Below are positions 1 to 9,335 of a DNA stretch of 64,000 nt, one piece after another (positions within the stretch are counted from its first letter, which is position 1; each line of letters begins with the position of its first letter). The stretch spans positions 62,001 through 126,000 of IMG/VR virus record IMGVR_UViG_3300037264_008423; one strand, 5' to 3'. The notes under the pieces are model-generated. The model saw only the letters and a program-made list of their open reading frames with translations. It made no database searches and was not told the origin of the DNA. The position numbers and the translations under genes are program-made. This DNA comes from a virus.

Positions 1-3000
1 CTGTCCGCAGCCGGGGTGCAAGTGGTGCAGGCAATGGAAGAAGTGCGCCCCGCGACCCGGCACCCGCGCACCGTGGGCGTGGGCTACCTGATGCGCGACC
101 AGGTGGGCTACGCGGACTATGTGGCCTTTGGCACGCTGTTTACGGCGGCTCCCGGTGTGGGAACCTACTGGGGCACGCTCAACGGCTATCCCTACCCGCC
201 CTACCAGGTGGAGTTCGAGCTGGAGCAGAGCTTCGGCGGCACCGTGGCAGTGTCCGAAATGCTGGCGGCGGAGGGGGATGTTCTGAATGCCGACCACCTG
301 CGCGTGGCCAGCGCCGCGCTCGATTTCCGGGGCACTTACGATTATCACAACTCCACTTGGATGATGGTCTTTCCAGGGGGATACGACCCCGCCTCGACGC
401 TGCGGGTTTACACCCACTACCAGCCGACTTCGACCGAGGTCGTGCGCGAGCAACCGCCGGTTTGGGCCGACCCGGTAACCATCGCGGTGAGCGGCGACGG
501 CGGCCTGCACAACGCCGCGCAACTGGCGGTGAATAACATGGTGAGCGGGTGGAACCCGGATGCCTACTTCTATACCGGTGATAACAGCTATTACGTGGGG
601 CTGCCCGGAGAGGTTTACACCAACTTTCTTTACGCGCGTCCTTTCATCGACGCCAAAAAGCTCTTTGTTTGCGCGGGAAACCACGACTTCTATAACCCGG
701 ATTCGCCCGTGGGCTACGAGCCGGTTCAGTCGGGCGAGATTCGGGACTACGGCCAGAATTACCAGGTGAAGCCCACCACACCGGGCGCGCACTACGTGGT
801 CTATAACGGCGGCACCTACCTCGGCAACCAGGAGTTTATCGGGGTGCGCGGGGTCACGGAATTTCTGGCCTATAACGGGGCTATCGTGCGCCGCCGCAGT
901 CGCGAGAACAACGGCTGGGACCTGTCCATCGAGACCAACTACCTCGATTACCTGCCCGGCAATGGCCGCTACTACCATGTGCGCGTCGGGCACGTGGAAT
1001 TGTTTGTGGTTAATGATGGTGTCAACCTGGTGGAAGATCCGGGGTTCCGCGACCAGAATAAGCCAGCGGAACCGGACGGAAATTGGTGCGAAGCGCCTTA
1101 TGCGCCGGTGGGAGCCGGAGTAAAATCACCTGCGGCTGGCAACCCCATCCTCGTGAGTCCAGGGATGACCTACACCGTGCATGCCTCGGAATCCTACGGC
1201 GACCTGGGCGAGCGATGGCGGCCCAACTACGTTGTCTATCAGAGTGGAACTTACCGTGATAATCAGAGCTTTACCGCTGGTCTTGGCACCACCCATGCCT
1301 TGATCTACGGGGAGCCTCGCCTGGACCCGGCTCCCAAGTGGGTGGTATTGCGCCAGGCGCGCCGTTACCGGGTGATCGCGAATCCCGGCAGCCACTATGT
1401 GACTTATAGCGGCACCAACTACTACGGAGGATCGGTGATCCAGTCCAGTTTTGATTCAGACATGAATGTGGCCACGACAACCGGGACCGTCCGGCTGGAC
1501 CGCCTCAACAGCGCCCAGGCCGCGCAGGTCAAAGATTGGCTGGCGCGTTCCACGGCTCCGTGGAAAGTGGTGATGTATCACCACCCCAACGAGCACACGG
1601 ACCAGTTTAACTCCGGTCATAAGTCGGGTCTGTATCCGCGCACCGATTGGCCGTGGCAAGAGTGGGGTGCGGATATCTTGCTTCACGGCCATGTTCACTC
1701 TTACGCGCGGATGCTGCGCAACGGGGTGACGGAAATTATTATCGGCATCGGCGGCGCGGGTAATAAGACCTTTAATACCGGTCCCGGCGCGTATCAAAGC
1801 CCTTACGTTCAATTTCAATACAACTATAGCCCGGTCAGCGAAGCGGCAGCGCCCACGAATTGGGGGGCGATGCTGTGGACTGTGACGCCCACGCGGCTCT
1901 ACGCGGAAGCTCGGATTCTTGGCAACGGTTTGATCGAAGCTTGGGAGCTGGCCAAGCCGGAACCCGTGCGTGCTTACCAGGCGCGACCGGAGGACGAGCT
2001 GGAGGGTGAACTGATGGACTTGTCCGACGAGTATGCCTGGCGGCGCGACCTGGTGCTGGGCGGGGAACTGGTGGATCATACCACTTATTATCCACCTACC
2101 CCTGACCTGCAAACGGTGAACTTGGGCCAGACTGTGGCGGTCTTCAGTCAGACGGGCGCTCAATACGATGTTACTTTGAGCAAGCCAGGGGCGGAGCCGC
2201 CCCGTTTTCAGTGGCAGGAGCGCCTCTTGTCCGACTACACGCCGGGCCAGATGGCGATTGCGTTCAGCGGGACGTTCCTGTCCCTGCCCGTGGTGGACCC
2301 CCGCCAGGAAAGCGTCCTGCCACGCCGCACGCTGGACCAGGAGGCGGTGAGCGGCGGCCTGTATGCGCGCAACCTGGGTGTCGATCATAATGCGGACGAT
2401 TTGGACTGGTCGATGCAGCCGGGCTGGCGGCTCTATCATTTCGGACTGGTTCAGGGCGTGCTGGTTGCCGATCCGGTGAAATTTTTCGGACCGCATCACC
2501 GCGATGGGCTGGTGGCCTGGTATCCGCTCAACGAGCATCCAAGAGAGGCTTTGATGTTGGCCGACCATTCGGCGGTCGGGGAGCAGACCGCTGTTCCCGC
2601 GCTGGACCCGGAGGATCGGCAGTATGATCCGCAGCGAGGTTGGTATTTGCGCCTGGCGGCGAACCGCGCGGTGAGCACGGTCAAGTCCCGGTCCATCTCC
2701 TCGGCGGTCAGCTTGGGGTTTTGGATTCGTCCCACGCAGACCGCAGCGCCGGAGTGCCTGCTGCGCCTGGGTCCGCTTTCACTTTACTTGGGCTTGATGG
2801 CCCTGCGCGTTTACGTCGAGCAGGCGGGAGTGGCGACCGATATTGTCGGGGCGGGGCTGAGTCCCGGCTGGAACTACGTGGCGATCACGGGCGATGCCGC
2901 GCGCCGCGTGTGGAACATCTACCGGGGTTATCCCGCCACGGCCCTGACCCTGGCCAACACGGTAACGGAGCAGGCGGATGCCTGGGGCGAGAGCGTGACC

Positions 3001-4599
3001 CTATCCTTGTTCGGAATGTCCGTGGGCTGCGACCTCCAGGATGTGCGTATTTGGAACACGGAAAAGACCCTGGCCGGGCTGGAACTGGCACGCTATCACG
3101 CTCCCCAGTCCACGGCGGTCCTCTACCGGCCTGCTTACCTTCAGGCGGTCAACGACTATGATCGCTACGGCGTGCGGGTCCTGGAAAGCGGCTGGGTGAC
3201 GCCGGAGCGCCTGCCTTCCACACTGGAAACGCCAGCGCAAGCCTGGGTGCTGCGCTACGCCTCGACCGGCGAGTATCAAGCGCAGTCCCGCTACCGGGAG
3301 ACGGGCCTGGGTTCCGGCAATACGCCCCCGGTAAAGCAATACCTGGGTTTGCAGTGGAACACCATGACGGGCGCGGGGACCACCGCCGTTTCCACCTGGA
3401 AGGGCGGGTTTATGGGCGTGAATGGCGCGTGGGATTTTGATAATCCGCCGCCGCTGGCGATGCAACTGCTCCAGTCGGGCAGCACGCGCTACGGCATCCT
3501 GCCCACCTGGATCAACACGGGCACCAGCGCCCCGTGGCCCAATCCGCTTCAGGCGACTAATCCGTGCCGGGATCGCATTTGGATCGAGGGCGATGATCGC
3601 TATCTTTACGAGGTTACGGTCGCGCGCAGTGGCACGGGCACGGTTCAGCTCCAGGCGGAGCGGCTGTTGCAGGTGCGCGCGGACGGTTCCCTGGTGCCCA
3701 CCTACACCGAGCAGCCCACCGGGGCGCAAGTGGCGCTGACCAGCGTCGTTCATGGCAACCAGCTTAGTGTCAGCACGCTCGGCCAGGTTTATGCCGCCCC
3801 TTACGCGGGAACGGTGACCTCGGCCCCGCTTTACCTGTATGGCAGCGAGGAGGTTAACGTGGACTTGTCGGGCGCGCACGCGTTTAACGCCTGGGTGGAG
3901 AAGAACAGCTACGGTATCGAGCGCGGGGCGGCCATTATTCAAGACAACGGCCAGATTGCTTTTGAGCTAGTCCAGGGCATGCCTGCGGGTTACTACCGCT
4001 TGGAGGTTACTTCCGGCAACGTGGGCCAGGCGGATGAGGACTTCGACGGCTTTCGGGTCTTGATCACCCTGGGCGACTACGCCTTCGAGGGCCGGTTGTG
4101 CCAGGGCCAGCGGGGCGCGGACTTTACCGCGACCGACACGTTTGAGTTTCTGCTGCCGCGCAGTTTGCCCGGCGCGCCAAGTTCCTGGCTGTTGACTTTT
4201 GGCTGGCTCAACGCCCTGCGGGATGAGCGCCACGGCACGGCGCGACGGCTCAAGATCAGCGCCGTGAAGGCGGTGCGGCTTTATACCCGGCTTTACGAGT
4301 TGGACTTGGCCGCAGGCGGCACTTCCCTGGTGGAATGGAGCACCAGCGGCACCGCGTTTCCGGTCACGCCAGGCGGCTGGCTGGTCACGATTACAAGCTG
4401 GGGCACGGCCCTGGCTCCCGTCCACGAGGCCACGGTCTATAGTAGCAACGACACGGTTCAGTCCCGGCAGCCGCTCGCGCACGTGCTGACCGCGACGACG
4501 GTGGAGCGCCGTGAGGATGTGATTTTGAACGGCTCCTTTGTGATTCCCGATCTACCCATTCCGGCTCTGCCAGCATACGGGGCCATCACCATCACATGA
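1..4599 (+). CDS. Large virion appendage protein with calcineurin-like phosphoesterase and LamG-like domains (5' end outside window)
   Basis: The reading frame is open from the first base, so the true start probably lies upstream; the first in-window start codon is GTG at 16. Over 1,500 residues are visible. Residues ~155-570 carry the metallophosphoesterase motif series: SGDGG, YTGDNSYY, AGNHDFYN, MYHHPNEHT and HGHVHSYAR. Between the GNHD and HH motifs lie about 290 extra residues containing a thrice-repeated segment of the type YVVYxSGTYxxNQxF. Residues ~830-1020 (from GLVAWYPLNE) look like a LamG/concanavalin-type jelly roll, followed by further beta-rich segments. No signal peptide is visible. 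The size, beta-rich composition and ATGA overlap with the next genes suggest a tail fibre or spike. Phosphoesterases of this family hydrolyse phosphate esters with two metal ions; the substrate here is unknown. Role inferred. Confidence 0.85.
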   Translation: MSAAGVQVVQAMEEVRPATRHPRTVGVGYLMRDQVGYADYVAFGTLFTAAPGVGTYWGTLNGYPYPPYQVEFELEQSFGGTVAVSEMLAAEGDVLNADHLRVASAALDFRGTYDYHNSTWMMVFPGGYDPASTLRVYTHYQPTSTEVVREQPPVWADPVTIAVSGDGGLHNAAQLAVNNMVSGWNPDAYFYTGDNSYYVGLPGEVYTNFLYARPFIDAKKLFVCAGNHDFYNPDSPVGYEPVQSGEIRDYGQNYQVKPTTPGAHYVVYNGGTYLGNQEFIGVRGVTEFLAYNGAIVRRRSRENNGWDLSIETNYLDYLPGNGRYYHVRVGHVELFVVNDGVNLVEDPGFRDQNKPAEPDGNWCEAPYAPVGAGVKSPAAGNPILVSPGMTYTVHASESYGDLGERWRPNYVVYQSGTYRDNQSFTAGLGTTHALIYGEPRLDPAPKWVVLRQARRYRVIANPGSHYVTYSGTNYYGGSVIQSSFDSDMNVATTTGTVRLDRLNSAQAAQVKDWLARSTAPWKVVMYHHPNEHTDQFNSGHKSGLYPRTDWPWQEWGADILLHGHVHSYARMLRNGVTEIIIGIGGAGNKTFNTGPGAYQSPYVQFQYNYSPVSEAAAPTNWGAMLWTVTPTRLYAEARILGNGLIEAWELAKPEPVRAYQARPEDELEGELMDLSDEYAWRRDLVLGGELVDHTTYYPPTPDLQTVNLGQTVAVFSQTGAQYDVTLSKPGAEPPRFQWQERLLSDYTPGQMAIAFSGTFLSLPVVDPRQESVLPRRTLDQEAVSGGLYARNLGVDHNADDLDWSMQPGWRLYHFGLVQGVLVADPVKFFGPHHRDGLVAWYPLNEHPREALMLADHSAVGEQTAVPALDPEDRQYDPQRGWYLRLAANRAVSTVKSRSISSAVSLGFWIRPTQTAAPECLLRLGPLSLYLGLMALRVYVEQAGVATDIVGAGLSPGWNYVAITGDAARRVWNIYRGYPATALTLANTVTEQADAWGESVTLSLFGMSVGCDLQDVRIWNTEKTLAGLELARYHAPQSTAVLYRPAYLQAVNDYDRYGVRVLESGWVTPERLPSTLETPAQAWVLRYASTGEYQAQSRYRETGLGSGNTPPVKQYLGLQWNTMTGAGTTAVSTWKGGFMGVNGAWDFDNPPPLAMQLLQSGSTRYGILPTWINTGTSAPWPNPLQATNPCRDRIWIEGDDRYLYEVTVARSGTGTVQLQAERLLQVRADGSLVPTYTEQPTGAQVALTSVVHGNQLSVSTLGQVYAAPYAGTVTSAPLYLYGSEEVNVDLSGAHAFNAWVEKNSYGIERGAAIIQDNGQIAFELVQGMPAGYYRLEVTSGNVGQADEDFDGFRVLITLGDYAFEGRLCQGQRGADFTATDTFEFLLPRSLPGAPSSWLLTFGWLNALRDERHGTARRLKISAVKAVRLYTRLYELDLAAGGTSLVEWSTSGTAFPVTPGGWLVTITSWGTALAPVHEATVYSSNDTVQSRQPLAHVLTATTVERREDVILNGSFVIPDLPIPALPAYGAITIT

Positions 4600-5036
4600 A
4601 TGAGCTTGTGGAACCAGTATCGGTGCTTTTACGCAGAAAGCGCCAGGCCAAGTGGAGGGAGCGCAATAAAGCTCAGATCGCGGCTAAGGACAGGCGCTAT
4701 AAGTTTGATAACCGTGATAAAATTCGAGCGCGCAATAAGCGGTGGTATGTTAACAATACGGCCAAATATAAGGCAACTATTGCGCGAAGGCGTTTGAAGC
4801 GCAGATACGGTATAACTCCAGAAGATCGTGCGGCGATGGCGATTGCACAGAAAAACCGTTGCGCTATTTGCGGGGACGAATTTACTGATACACCGTGTTT
4901 AGATCATGATCATTTAACCGGTAAATTGCGCGGTTTGCTCTGCCGGGGGTGCAATGTCGTGCTTGGTTTTATTAATGACGATATCGCTGTCCTTGAGGCG
5001 GCGATTAACTATCTCAAATCCGGTGGTGTCTTATGA
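4596..5036 (+). CDS. Endonuclease VII-like HNH homing endonuclease
   Basis: 146 aa. The N-terminal half is very basic (RRKRQAKWRERNK onward) and probably binds DNA. The C-terminal half has a CAICGDEF knuckle and the block DHDHLTGKLRGLLC followed by RGCN, the zinc-binding and catalytic signature of the recombination endonuclease VII family. Such free-standing nucleases spread as homing endonucleases. The start overlaps the upstream stop (ATGA at 4596) and the stop overlaps the next start (ATGA at 5033), so it is translationally coupled on both sides. Base composition is visibly more A+T-rich than the structural genes around it, consistent with recent insertion. Confidence 0.9.
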   Translation: MNELVEPVSVLLRRKRQAKWRERNKAQIAAKDRRYKFDNRDKIRARNKRWYVNNTAKYKATIARRRLKRRYGITPEDRAAMAIAQKNRCAICGDEFTDTPCLDHDHLTGKLRGLLCRGCNVVLGFINDDIAVLEAAINYLKSGGVL

Positions 5037-6244
5037 ATAATGTTGGTGATGCGAAAATTTTTAGTGTTCCGGGCGGCGCTGTCAACGGCAGCATCACTTA
5101 TGTGTGGTCGTTTTGGGACAATGACGTGAGGGCGACCCGCGAACCCTTCGTGGCTAAAAAGCTGAACGTGGGCGGAGCTGGCTTGCCGGTCTCTTGCGAA
5201 TACAGCGACGGGTTTGGCGTGAGCGGCCTCCTGAACACGACGATCACCGTGAACGCGCCCCCGGTGATCGTGGGCGCGCCCACCATCAGCGTGAACGACG
5301 CGCTCTTTCCATTCACGACCACCCTGACTTCCGTCACGTATGACCCGGAGGCGGCGGGGGCGCTGGCCTACGCCTGGTATGAGGGTGCGAGCGCGTTGGG
5401 CGCGGGGGTCACGGTGCTGCTGAGTCCGGGCACCTGGCAGAATAGCTTGACCCTGGCGGGAGTGTCCGCCAACCGCACCCTGACCCAGGAGATCACCGAC
5501 GCAGGAGCGGGAGTGACCCGGATGGATTACGCCGTGCGCGGCAGCGCCGCGACGGGCTTGATGGGCGGCGGGGCGGCGGTGGGCAGCACGATCACCCCCA
5601 CCGCGAGCAATCTGCCGGAAGTCATCATCGGCCCCGATCAGCGGGTGACCTTTACCGCTTACGCTCAGGACCGGGCGGCAGGCCAGTTGAGTTTTGCCTG
5701 GGAACTTAAGACCGAGGATGGTTGGGCCGCCGATTACAGCCTTACCGACGCGCCAGTCCAGTTGGCCAACGGCTCTTACCGCAGCCAGCTTTCCCGTCCG
5801 GTTTACGCTGAAACGCCCGGCCTTAAAGTAGCCCGTTGCACGGTCACCAACCTGGCGACCAGCCAGACGTTATTAATCCGCAATCCGGTCCGGCTTGTGG
5901 CCGCCCAGTATCCGGTGATCACGCATATTGCCACGGACGCGGGGTTGGTCGGCGGCAATTACCAGGTATTGCGTGACAGCTACGTGCATTTTACGGGCAC
6001 CGCCACGGATGCCAACCATCTGCTGTTGAACTACCGTTGGGACTTTATTCAGCCGCCAGGGCTGACGCTCTACGGTCGCTCCGTTATGCTTCGGCCCGAT
6101 CAGCACGCCTATTACGATCAATCCGCCCTGTTCGCCGGGCCGCTGCCCATCACCGGCGACTTGACGGTCACGGACCGCTTTGGGAAGAGCGCCACGGTCG
6201 CCATTCAAAGCTTTGTGACCGTTCAAGTGTGGGCCACGGCTTAG
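5033..6244 (+). CDS. Ig/PKD-like beta-sandwich virion protein
   Basis: 403 aa, made of three or four Ig/PKD-like beta-sandwich repeats, with recurring patterns such as YVWSFWDN, YAWYEG, FAWELK and YRWDFIQPPG at the conserved W-strand. It has no signal peptide or membrane segment. It follows the endonuclease gene with an ATGA overlap and the large appendage gene before that. The sequence begins almost in the middle of a first beta-domain (VGDAKIFSVPGG), as if it had once been joined to the upstream protein. Probably a distal fibre or host-binding accessory protein (inference). Confidence 0.8.
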   Translation: MNNVGDAKIFSVPGGAVNGSITYVWSFWDNDVRATREPFVAKKLNVGGAGLPVSCEYSDGFGVSGLLNTTITVNAPPVIVGAPTISVNDALFPFTTTLTSVTYDPEAAGALAYAWYEGASALGAGVTVLLSPGTWQNSLTLAGVSANRTLTQEITDAGAGVTRMDYAVRGSAATGLMGGGAAVGSTITPTASNLPEVIIGPDQRVTFTAYAQDRAAGQLSFAWELKTEDGWAADYSLTDAPVQLANGSYRSQLSRPVYAETPGLKVARCTVTNLATSQTLLIRNPVRLVAAQYPVITHIATDAGLVGGNYQVLRDSYVHFTGTATDANHLLLNYRWDFIQPPGLTLYGRSVMLRPDQHAYYDQSALFAGPLPITGDLTVTDRFGKSATVAIQSFVTVQVWATA

Positions 6245-6282
6245 GGCCTTTCAAAATATTTTTACTTTTTACACTTTCCCTG

Positions 6283-6311
6283 TTGACACTTAAATTGATT
6301 TCGTTTACATT
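6283..6311 (+). promoter_or_regulatory. Sigma-70-like promoter, nearly leaderless
   Basis: TTGACA at 6283-6288, a 17-nt spacer and TACATT at 6306-6311; the ATG of the next gene follows after 9 nt. CACTTTCCCTG directly precedes the -35 box and is shared with the promoter at 39.4 kb. One of a family of near-identical modules in this window. Confidence 0.8.
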
Positions 6312-6320
6312 TTTCACACG

Positions 6321-7052
6321 ATGAAAAATGAAAAACAAAATTCAGTGGCAACCAGCCAGTTCAGCGGCCTGCTCGCCGACGTGTCCGCACGCGCTTACTG
6401 CTCCTTGCATCAGGACGGACCCTTAACCTGGAAAGCGGTGCAGGTTGACCTCAGCGTGCCCGTGGAGTATCGCGGGTGCCGCTGGCACGTGGACGGCAAG
6501 CCGGTCGCGCCGCGCGGTGACATGAGCTTGGCGAGCAACGTGGGAGAAACCCTGCGCATCGCCTTGCGCCAGCGCCGGGTGGAGTTGGTCGCGCAAGCGA
6601 TTCAGTGCGAGGCTAAGACACCTACCTGGAACCAAGGAACGACTTGGTATATCACCTGTCACAAGGACGAGGAAGCGGTGCTCCAGATCGATTTCGAGCA
6701 CGCTACGTGCCGCTTGGGTCGCAGTCGCAAGTATATCCACAACCTGAGCGTGGATAACCTGGCCAAGTTAGCCCGGCAGCGCATGCGGCGCATGCTGTCC
6801 GAAGCCCAGGAGCGGCAGCAGGACCGGGAAGAGCAGACTCAAGTGGCGACCAAGAAGCAGGGCCTTATCCTGCAACTGCGGGAGGCGGGGATTCGTTCGG
6901 ATGCCGCCCGGACGATTCACGTTCAGGAATGGAGCGCCAAGGAGGGTTTCGTTCTGTCTTACTTGCGCAAGGATCGCACCCTGAAGGCGTCATTTAACGT
7001 CAAAGACGCTCTGGCGGCGGCGCGCAAAATCCAGGCGTTGGACCAAGTTTAG
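6321..7052 (+). CDS. Unknown protein with own promoter
   Basis: 243 aa, family not recognised. The first ~150 residues are mixed alpha/beta with several Cys residues not arranged as a zinc finger. Residues ~155-190 form a charged, probably coiled-coil helix (RQRMRRMLSEAQERQQ...). The C-terminal ~70 residues look globular and end in a helical KDALAAARKIQALDQV tail. The ATG lies 9 nt after a -10 box, so the transcript would have almost no leader. It stands alone between the appendage genes and an endonuclease gene. Confidence 0.75.
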   Translation: MKNEKQNSVATSQFSGLLADVSARAYCSLHQDGPLTWKAVQVDLSVPVEYRGCRWHVDGKPVAPRGDMSLASNVGETLRIALRQRRVELVAQAIQCEAKTPTWNQGTTWYITCHKDEEAVLQIDFEHATCRLGRSRKYIHNLSVDNLAKLARQRMRRMLSEAQERQQDREEQTQVATKKQGLILQLREAGIRSDAARTIHVQEWSAKEGFVLSYLRKDRTLKASFNVKDALAAARKIQALDQV

Positions 7053-7065
7053 TGCACTTTTCATG

Positions 7066-7094
7066 TTGACGGCAAAATAGATATAGTTTACATT
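7066..7094 (+). promoter_or_regulatory. Sigma-70-like promoter, nearly leaderless
   Basis: TTGACG at 7066-7071, 17-nt spacer, TACATT at 7089-7094, then 8 nt to the ATG of the endonuclease gene. GTGCACTTTTCATG precedes the -35 box, resembling the extended element of the other copies. Confidence 0.8.
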
Positions 7095-7102
7095 TTTAAG
7101 CT

Positions 7103-7588
7103 ATGAACAGCAAAATTGTAAGCATAGCCTTGTATGGCAAGCGTGGCGGCGCTGCTCTTGTGGACCGGGATATTTTTGAAAAAATTGGCCATTTTCATTG
7201 GCGTCTGAATAAAGGCGGATACGTGGTTCGCTCGGTGCTTATCGACGGAAAGCACACGATCAAATATCTCCACCACGAGGTTATGCAGCCGGGGGATGGC
7301 GCGGAAGTTGATCACCGTAATGGCTTGAGATCGGATAATACACGTAAAAATTTGCGTCTGGCTACTCGCGCTCAAAATAACGGCAATACCGAAAAGCACG
7401 GCATCCGGTCTTCCCGGTTTAAAGGAGTCAGTTGGGCAAAACACCGCAGCAAATGGAGCGCGCAGATTCATAACCATAACCGTAAGCAGCATTTGGGCTT
7501 GTTTGAAGACGAGGCGGACGCCGCACGAGCTTACGATGCCGCTGCTATTGAGTATTTTGGAGATTTTGCAAAAACTAATAACCCTTAG
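7103..7588 (+). CDS. HNH-AP2 homing endonuclease
   Basis: 161 aa. An N-terminal HNH nuclease region contains EVDHRNGLRSDNTRKNLR, in which the DHxNG block and the following Asn/Arg are the HNH motif. It is followed by an AP2 DNA-binding domain (SRFKGVSWAKHRSKWSAQI ... AARAYDAAAIEYFG). This two-domain layout is typical of phage homing endonucleases that nick DNA and bind it through AP2. The gene is A+T-richer than its neighbours and has its own promoter, so it looks like a mobile cassette. Confidence 0.92.
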   Translation: MNSKIVSIALYGKRGGAALVDRDIFEKIGHFHWRLNKGGYVVRSVLIDGKHTIKYLHHEVMQPGDGAEVDHRNGLRSDNTRKNLRLATRAQNNGNTEKHGIRSSRFKGVSWAKHRSKWSAQIHNHNRKQHLGLFEDEADAARAYDAAAIEYFGDFAKTNNP

Positions 7589-7602
7589 TCAAAAGACATA
7601 CT

Positions 7603-8286
7603 ATGAAGACTGTTAAAAAGAAAAATATACTGGAACCCCTGCGTATCAAAACGGTTCAAGCGCCCGTGAAAAAAGGTGATATTCCGCTAATCCATATTGA
7701 AAACGATTACCCGACCCGCTACAACGAGGCATCCGCGATCCTGAAGGACGCCGAACAGCTCATGAAGGACCTGAAACCCATCATGCTGCCGGACGCGCTG
7801 GCCGTGCTGTATCAGCATAACAGCAACAAGCCCTGGGACCCCATCGCCAGTGTGAAGCTCCAGGATGACAGCGGCGAGGCGACGCGGATCACGTTTAGCT
7901 CGGCCTACAACACGACGACCGTGGTGGCGGTGGAATTGCTCTTCGGGCAGATCAAAAAGAAGGATGGCCAGAAACCCGACATTAACACCTATTTGACGCG
8001 CACGATGAAGGCCAAGTTCGACGATAAGGTGTTCCTGACGCCGGAGGGCCGCTTTGACCAGGACAAATACGAGCAGATCGTCATGTCCCTGGGGCTGGTC
8101 TGCCAAGACCTGGGCATCCCCAATCCGTTGAGCGTGGAAGAGACGGTGGTGCCACTGCCGGACTTTCATTCCCGCCGCTGGATGGACTTTGACGCGGACA
8201 CCAACGCCCGGATCACCGAGGTGATGCCCAATACGATCAGTTTCACGCCCCTGCCGGTGAAGAAGAAGGACCAGGAAGAGGCTTAA
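7603..8286 (+). CDS. Unknown conserved-looking phage protein
   Basis: 227 aa, family not recognised. The N-terminus is basic (MKTVKKKNILEP), the centre (residues 45-190) is globular and mixed alpha/beta, and the C-terminus is charged (VKKKDQEEA). No membrane segment, signal peptide or metal-binding motif is seen. It starts 14 nt after the HNH-AP2 gene and is followed by a DNA-binding-like gene. No function is assigned. Confidence 0.75.
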   Translation: MKTVKKKNILEPLRIKTVQAPVKKGDIPLIHIENDYPTRYNEASAILKDAEQLMKDLKPIMLPDALAVLYQHNSNKPWDPIASVKLQDDSGEATRITFSSAYNTTTVVAVELLFGQIKKKDGQKPDINTYLTRTMKAKFDDKVFLTPEGRFDQDKYEQIVMSLGLVCQDLGIPNPLSVEETVVPLPDFHSRRWMDFDADTNARITEVMPNTISFTPLPVKKKDQEEA

Positions 8287-8309
8287 AAACTTGCGGCGGT
8301 AAGGCTAAA

Positions 8310-8885
8310 ATGAGAAAAATACAGCACATCAGCGGTAAAGTTCAGGTTCAAATTGTGCAGGACTATAAGGAGAAACTCCCCAATGGCCTGCACCGCTACA
8401 CCTTAAAGGAGATCGCTCGCAAATACGAGGTTAGCCTGAGCACCGTGAACAACCTGGCGCGCACGGCGCGCTGCCAGGGACGCCCCCACGGGGGTCGCGA
8501 GCAGACCGTCCCCACGCCGCGCATCCTCAAGATTCTGCGGGATAGCACCGAGCCAGGGATCAGCCTGGACGAGGTTGGCCGTCGTAATCCGCGCTGCCTG
8601 GTGCGGCGCGGTAAGTCTGTGGCGGTGCCGCTCACCAAGCAGCGGGTGTCGGAGATCATCCGCACGTGGTCCAGGAAGCTGGATATGACTAAGATTCATG
8701 GCCGAGGTTTCAAACCGGGCGACCAGATCGAGTGGGCCGACCAGATTTACACGGTCCTGCGCTACGACAGCTCCCGGCAGGGCGCGGTGCGCGAGGGGAC
8801 TACGGACCAGGGCCAGGTCATCGATCCATTCCTGTGGGTGCATGGCGGCTGCCGTAGCAAGCGCCTGGATTACGAGGGTAGCTAG
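8310..8885 (+). CDS. Helix-turn-helix DNA-binding protein
   Basis: 191 aa. Residues ~28-50 (RYTLKEIARKYEVSLSTVNN) form a clear helix-turn-helix of the resolvase/transposase type, with an Arg-rich stretch after it. The rest is basic and includes SEIIRTWSRKLDM. It is probably a phage transcriptional regulator or a terminase-small-subunit-like DNA binder; the sequence does not decide. It forms a short operon with the next gene (3 nt apart). Confidence 0.75.
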   Translation: MRKIQHISGKVQVQIVQDYKEKLPNGLHRYTLKEIARKYEVSLSTVNNLARTARCQGRPHGGREQTVPTPRILKILRDSTEPGISLDEVGRRNPRCLVRRGKSVAVPLTKQRVSEIIRTWSRKLDMTKIHGRGFKPGDQIEWADQIYTVLRYDSSRQGAVREGTTDQGQVIDPFLWVHGGCRSKRLDYEGS

Positions 8886-8888
8886 CGT

Positions 8889-9254
8889 GTGACGACGCGC
8901 CAAATGTTTGGCTGGCTGGCCGAGCGCCAGTTGGGTGACGCGACCCGCCTCAAGCGGGTCGTGGCGCTTTTCCAGCGGGAACTCGGTGACATCTTCGGCA
9001 ACGCGCGGGTGCGGCGGCGCAACCGGCGCTACGAGTTGGGCGTGGCGGTGTATGAGAAGCCGGTGCAGCGCACGGGCCAGGCTTACCGGATGACCGACCG
9101 TCAAATCCGGGTCTGGATCAAGCAGGCCGCTGACCGCGCCCACCCCCGGCTTTACCGGCGCATGCGGGTGCAGACCGGGCCGTGGCAGCAGGGCCGGGTA
9201 TCGCAGAAGCTCTACAGCCCGGTCACCATTAGGATCGACGCAAACCAAGATTAG
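8889..9254 (+). CDS. Unknown basic protein
   Basis: 121 aa starting with GTG at 8889, three bases after the upstream stop. It is rich in Arg (ARVRRRNRRYE, RLYRRMRVQTG) and mostly helical at the N-terminus. The family is not recognised. The close spacing suggests it works with the helix-turn-helix protein before it. Confidence 0.65.
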   Translation: MTTRQMFGWLAERQLGDATRLKRVVALFQRELGDIFGNARVRRRNRRYELGVAVYEKPVQRTGQAYRMTDRQIRVWIKQAADRAHPRLYRRMRVQTGPWQQGRVSQKLYSPVTIRIDANQD

Positions 9255-9300
9255 ACTATATTATGTAAGTCTGCGAACTGCGGTTACGTTAAGTCAAAGT

Positions 9301-9329
9301 TTGACAAAGTTTAATTTGTAAACTATATT
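9301..9329 (+). promoter_or_regulatory. Sigma-70-like promoter, leaderless
   Basis: TTGACA at 9301-9306, 17-nt spacer, TATATT at 9324-9329 and only 6 nt to the ATG at 9336. With standard spacing, transcription would begin on the A of the ATG. Confidence 0.8.
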
Positions 9330-9335
9330 AACTGC

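Noticed and set aside
1456-2568. Long minus-strand frame opposite the appendage gene
   Set aside because: It mirrors a G+C-rich coding strand, has no sensible protein content and lies within a well supported gene. Many similar shadows occur opposite the giant genes.
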